64,000 nucleotides of DNA from Caenorhabditis elegans. Its lineage: Eukaryota > Nematoda > Chromadorea > Rhabditida > Rhabditidae. Of the stretch, positions 60,272 to 64,000 are shown in pieces (positions within the stretch are counted from its first letter, which is position 1; each line of letters starts with the position of its first letter). The position numbers and the translations under genes were made by a program. The stretch spans positions 10,912,001 to 10,976,000 of the forward strand of contig NC_003284.9 of the NCBI RefSeq assembly GCF_000002985.6. Direction: 5' to 3'. The notes beneath the pieces are model-generated. The model worked only from the letters and a program-made list of their open reading frames with translations. It searched no databases and was not told where the DNA came from.

Positions 60272-63200
60272 TCAGACTTGAGATTTGCAGAAATTGTTGG
60301 TTTTGCACCAAACTTCGCCGTCCTGAAAATTGATCATATTCAAGAAGAAAAAAATTAAATACCCCTTTTTTGAAACTATGCAAATGACTTGGAACTGTAA
60401 ACAAACAAAGTTCGACAGAAAGTTGAGCCCAAATGCCGATGACGTTGCTCAATGATTTTCCTCATTTTTTCAAACATTTAGAAAAACTGATAAAATTCTA
60501 ATCCACCACCCATATTATAAACGTTAGTTTCTTACATGGCACATGCATTCAACACAGATATCATTGGAATGATTCCATCTGTCTCCACTCTTCCGTCTTT
60601 TTCCTTTATCGTGACAGCTTTTCTTTGAGTGGTGATGTCGTCTCTTCCGCCGTTTAGCTTTTTCATCGCCACCAATTGCATTGCGAGCCAACGTTGAGCT
60701 TGATGAGCACATTGCATCGCAACATGTTGTCCACATGTTCAAGTTGATTTCCGGTAATGACTCACAGGGCTCATAGAATTGTGTGCTGTTACCGTGATAT
60801 ACGAAAATATCTCTCTGAAAAAAAGAGCGTGATGACGTGAATTAAAAATTATGCAAAGTATGAGTGAGAGGTATTTCCCGGGGTCTTGCTAACCTGAATT
60901 CGGTCAATGTCGTCACCGTTTGTGCATATGATCTTTGACAATGTAACTTTCTTGATTTGTCGAAGTTGAGCCTTTGAGAACATTTCTTCATTCTCATACC
61001 AAAATCTATCCCCATCTCTCAGGCGTTTGAATTGATCAGCAATTATACACGCAAGTGTTGGTCCCATCAACGCGTCAGCAGTTCTCTTTTCAGTAACACC
61101 TCCAACCCAAAGATCAATGTTCTCTAAAAGTTGTGTATTATTGTAATCACTGACCGTTATGCAGATTTTGAACATTAAAAGTCAGTCACGAGAAGTTATA
61201 AACGTTTTCAAACATTGTAACAAACCTGTGACACCGTAGAGGGATTGCAGTTTTGAAATGACTGTATCGTTTTGAACAATGTTTTTCATATCGGACCAAG
61301 TTTTTGGGACAGTTAGATTGCAGAACTTGCGATATTCGGTCCATGATGGTAGACCGTGGTCTCGGCCTCTTTGAATGTTGAGAGCAGCTAGGTCAAGGGC
61401 TACCTGAATTCAACCAATGTAGAAATATAAAATTTGTTCGTTGCAAATTCAAGGCACAGAAAGTGATTGAAAAAAGATTGAACGTGCTCTGGTCAAAAAA
61501 GAGTAAACGTGCACTGACCAAAAAAAATATTATACTTGCACTGACCAAAAAAATAATTAACGTGCACTTATCAAAAAGGATTAAACACGCACTGGCCAAA
61601 GAAAAAATTACACGTGCACTGACCAAAGAAAAAATTATACGTGCACTGACCAAAGAAAAGATTGAACGCGCACTGACCGAAGAAAATATTACACGTGCAC
61701 TGACCAAAAAAGATTCAACGCGCACTGACCAAAGAAAATATTACACTTGCACTGACCAAAGAAAATATTACACGTGCACTGACCAAAGAAAGTATCAAGC
61801 TTCCACTGACCAAAAAAATAATTAACGTGCACTTATCAAAAAAGATTAAACACGCACTGACCAAAGAAAATATTACACGTGCACTGACCAAAGAAAGTAT
61901 CAAGCTTCCACTGACCAAAAAAATAATTAACGTGCACTTATCAAAAAAGATTAAACACGCACTGACCAAAGAAAATATTACACGTGCACTGACCAAAGAA
62001 AGTATCAAGCTTCCACTGACCAAAAAAATAATTAACGTGCACTTATCAAAAAAGATTAAACACGCACTGACCAAAGAAAATATTACACGTGCACTGACCA
62101 AAGAAAGTATCAAGCTTCCACTGACCAAAAAAATAATTAACGTGCACTTATCAAAAAAGATTAAACACGCACTGACCAAAGAAAATATTACACGTGCACT
62201 GACCAAAGAAAGTATCAAGCTTCCACTGACCAAAAAAATAATTAACGTGCACTTATCAAAAAAGATTAAACACGCACTGACCAAAGAAAATATTACACGT
62301 GCACTGACCAAAGAAAGTATCAAGCTTCCACTGACCAAAAAAATAATTAACGTGCACTTATCAAAAAAGATTAAACACGCACTGACCAAAGAAAATATTA
62401 CACGTGCACTGACCAAAGAAAGTATCAAGCTTCCACTGACCAAAAAAATAATTAACGTGCACTTATCAAAAAAGATTAAACACGCACTGGCCAAAGAAAA
62501 GATTGAACGTGCACTGACCAAAGAAAATATTGAAGGCGCACTGACCGAAGAAAAAGAAAACACGTGCATGTGTAAATTGAATAGAACCAAACTTTTTTTT
62601 CACATTGGTTTTTTCATACATTTTTTATAAAATTATTATCTCTGTGAAACAATTAAACAAATTTTCTCACCTCATGGAATCTATTAAACAATTTTTCTGT
62701 CAATTCTTTGTTGAGAACTTGATCGGGTCTTGGCATTTTAATTGGTGCAGCAAACAGGCCACGTAGCAATGGATCAACGCCACCTTCAGAGACTAGTCTT
62801 TCCGGAGCAAAGAAAGCCTGAATATACGTTTAAATGAGAATGAAAACGATTCAAATACGCTTACGTTGTGCAGAGGTAAATGTCCCTGTTTTGTCTCTTT
62901 GAAGTCCTTATCGAAACGGAAAAGATGAGTATTGATTAAAGTATGAGCGAATCTCAAAGCTGCGGTTGCAAACTCATTTGCAATTGTTGGATTGACATCT
63001 GGATTGTATCCTTTGTACTCTCCAATTATTGTGTTATATGTTGCCTTTCCAAGAATTTTGGGGAGCCAAGCATTGTAGGTGATGTGTTGCAGCATAGCAC
63101 CAATCAACTTTCTAGTTTCTGGAAAACTTGCAAGTTTTATAATTTATTTTCCAAGCATTTATGACTTTATTCCTAAGAAATCGTAAACTCCAAAAAGTTT

Positions 63201-64000
63201 TTTTCGCTTCACAATGCAAGAAAACTATCAATCTAGTAATAAAATTTTAACTTGGAACACTCCAAAATCGAATCTTTATTTCGTTGGATTTATATTGAAA
63301 TTTTCAAAAATTCAAACAACAGGTACCTTGGAAAATAGTTTCACCATCCCAGTTTTCGTTAACTTCCAACAATCTCGATGCAATTCTGTTGTGTTCTCTG
63401 AGGAATATGGTGTGCATGCTCATGAGACCCAGCTGAAAATAAAATGAATTTTGTATTGTATTCCAAGTGAAATGTAAACCTGTTCATTGGCCCTGACATC
63501 TCCGGCAAGGAAACACTTGATCGGATTCTCGCGGGAAAAGTTACGACGGCAATCCATGTCGGAATCTTTTTCAAACGGCATGTATGGTTTATTCGCTCTA
63601 AATTTCAGAATTTTGTTTTGAGATACATGTTTTTTATTCAAAAGGTTTGTAAGACTCACCCGGAAACAATATCAAATCTTAAAAGTCCATGATCACTGTA
63701 CAAGTCTCTCAGTTCCAGAGCCTGTTCTTCACTGTTTCCATAAATTCCGGATGCATCAAGATAAGATGTTAGAAGATTCAATTGATCGCGGTAAGTTACT
63801 CGTTGGAAAATTGGCGATGTTTCTCCACTTCCACACGCAGCTCCATTCCGCTCGAATTCCATGCAAGGATGTTTTTGATACAATCCAGTATGAAGTTTTG
63901 GGTCATCAGCTTCCAGTTGAATGTTAAAGCACGGATCTGCGTTTTCGCAAGTTCTATTGCAGAATGCTCCCTCCTTGTAACTGTGTCGGGTGAGGGCTGG
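60272..64000 (-). CDS. pxn-2: peroxidasin, C-terminal part (cut by window edge)
   Basis: Exons from the right edge: 63660-64000 (continues outside), 63480-63597, 63327-63432, 62865-63118, 62671-62817, 61226-61403, 60894-61123, 60536-60814 and 60272-60322. The sequence follows animal haem peroxidases of the peroxidasin type: [81 protein letters not shown] and DGDRFWYEN. After the enzyme domain come a Cys-bearing linker, a highly basic insert ([13 protein letters not shown]) and a von Willebrand C-type end (CVECMCHDGEVWC, ending CKSQV). Peroxidasin makes hypobromous acid that cross-links collagen IV in basement membranes; worm PXN-2 is needed for embryonic morphogenesis and limits axon regrowth. 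The N-terminal LRR and Ig domains and the distal His would lie beyond the window. Confidence 0.93.
61460..62575. repeat. minisatellite in a pxn-2 intron, 105-bp higher-order unit
   Basis: The 1267-bp intron 61404-62670 is mostly tandem repeat. The basic unit is 25-27 bp around CACTGACCAAAGAAAATATT. In the left third the units vary. From about 61797 four unit types form a 105-bp block; its landmark AAGCTTCC recurs at 61797, 61902, 62007, 62112, 62217, 62322 and 62427, exactly 105 apart, with almost no divergence. Because 105 is divisible by three, long frames stay open on both strands (61827-62630 plus, 61715-62590 minus); these are repeat artefacts. Confidence 0.95.

Noticed and set aside
61715-62630. 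Two long ORFs (267 and 291 codons) on opposite strands
   Set aside because: They are translations of the 105-bp intronic minisatellite, whose period is a multiple of three; no start context, domain or splice role.

Overview
The window reads as nematode genomic DNA, almost certainly Caenorhabditis elegans. Introns are short and AT-rich, acceptors are TTTCAG-like, spliced-leader-type acceptors sit a few bases upstream of several start codons, and one gene is nested in another's intron. From memory, the recognisable genes (dgn-1, pbo-4, nas-10, lge-1, pxn-2) belong together on the X chromosome; I could not check this. Gene models were built by hand from six-frame reading, splice sites and phase continuity. 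Unless noted, exon sums are multiples of three with no internal stop.

Layout. 0.4-2.1 kb (-): BTB/POZ protein. 4.8-7.7 kb (-): SLC35C1-like GDP-fucose transporter paralogue with a MITE in an intron. 9.2-11.5 kb (-): dystroglycan dgn-1, followed by about 15 kb with no confident gene. 26.3-29.4 kb (-): membrane-anchored histidine acid phosphatase, again with a MITE in an intron. 33.5-36.9 kb (-): secreted PAN + Gln-rich + multi-TSP1 protein. 38.9-39.3 kb (-): small secreted Cys-rich protein. 42.1-46.1 kb (+): Na+/H+ exchanger pbo-4. 46.8-47.2 kb (+): neuropeptide-like precursor. 47.5-48.8 kb (+): four-pass membrane protein. 49.0-51.4 kb (-): astacin nas-10. 51.8 kb (+): tRNA-Gly(TCC). 54.6-57.8 kb (+): LARGE-type glycosyltransferase lge-1, with a Cys/Gly-rich secreted peptide gene nested antisense in an intron. 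59.0-60.1 kb (+): acidic Ser-rich orphan. 60.3 kb to the right edge (-): peroxidasin pxn-2, partial, with a 105-bp-period minisatellite in an intron.

How they fit together. Much of the content concerns the cell surface and extracellular matrix: dystroglycan, a LARGE enzyme (in vertebrates it glycosylates dystroglycan), a GDP-fucose transporter paralogue and a TSP1-repeat protein (TSP1 repeats are classic O-fucose acceptors), an astacin protease, and peroxidasin, which cross-links collagen IV. Whether these act as a system is inference; they are not in an operon and lie on both strands. The least obvious loci are the nested antisense Cys/Gly-rich gene, the 97-residue Cys-rich gene, the precursor with three RLPN repeats, and a minisatellite that keeps both strands open as ORFs.
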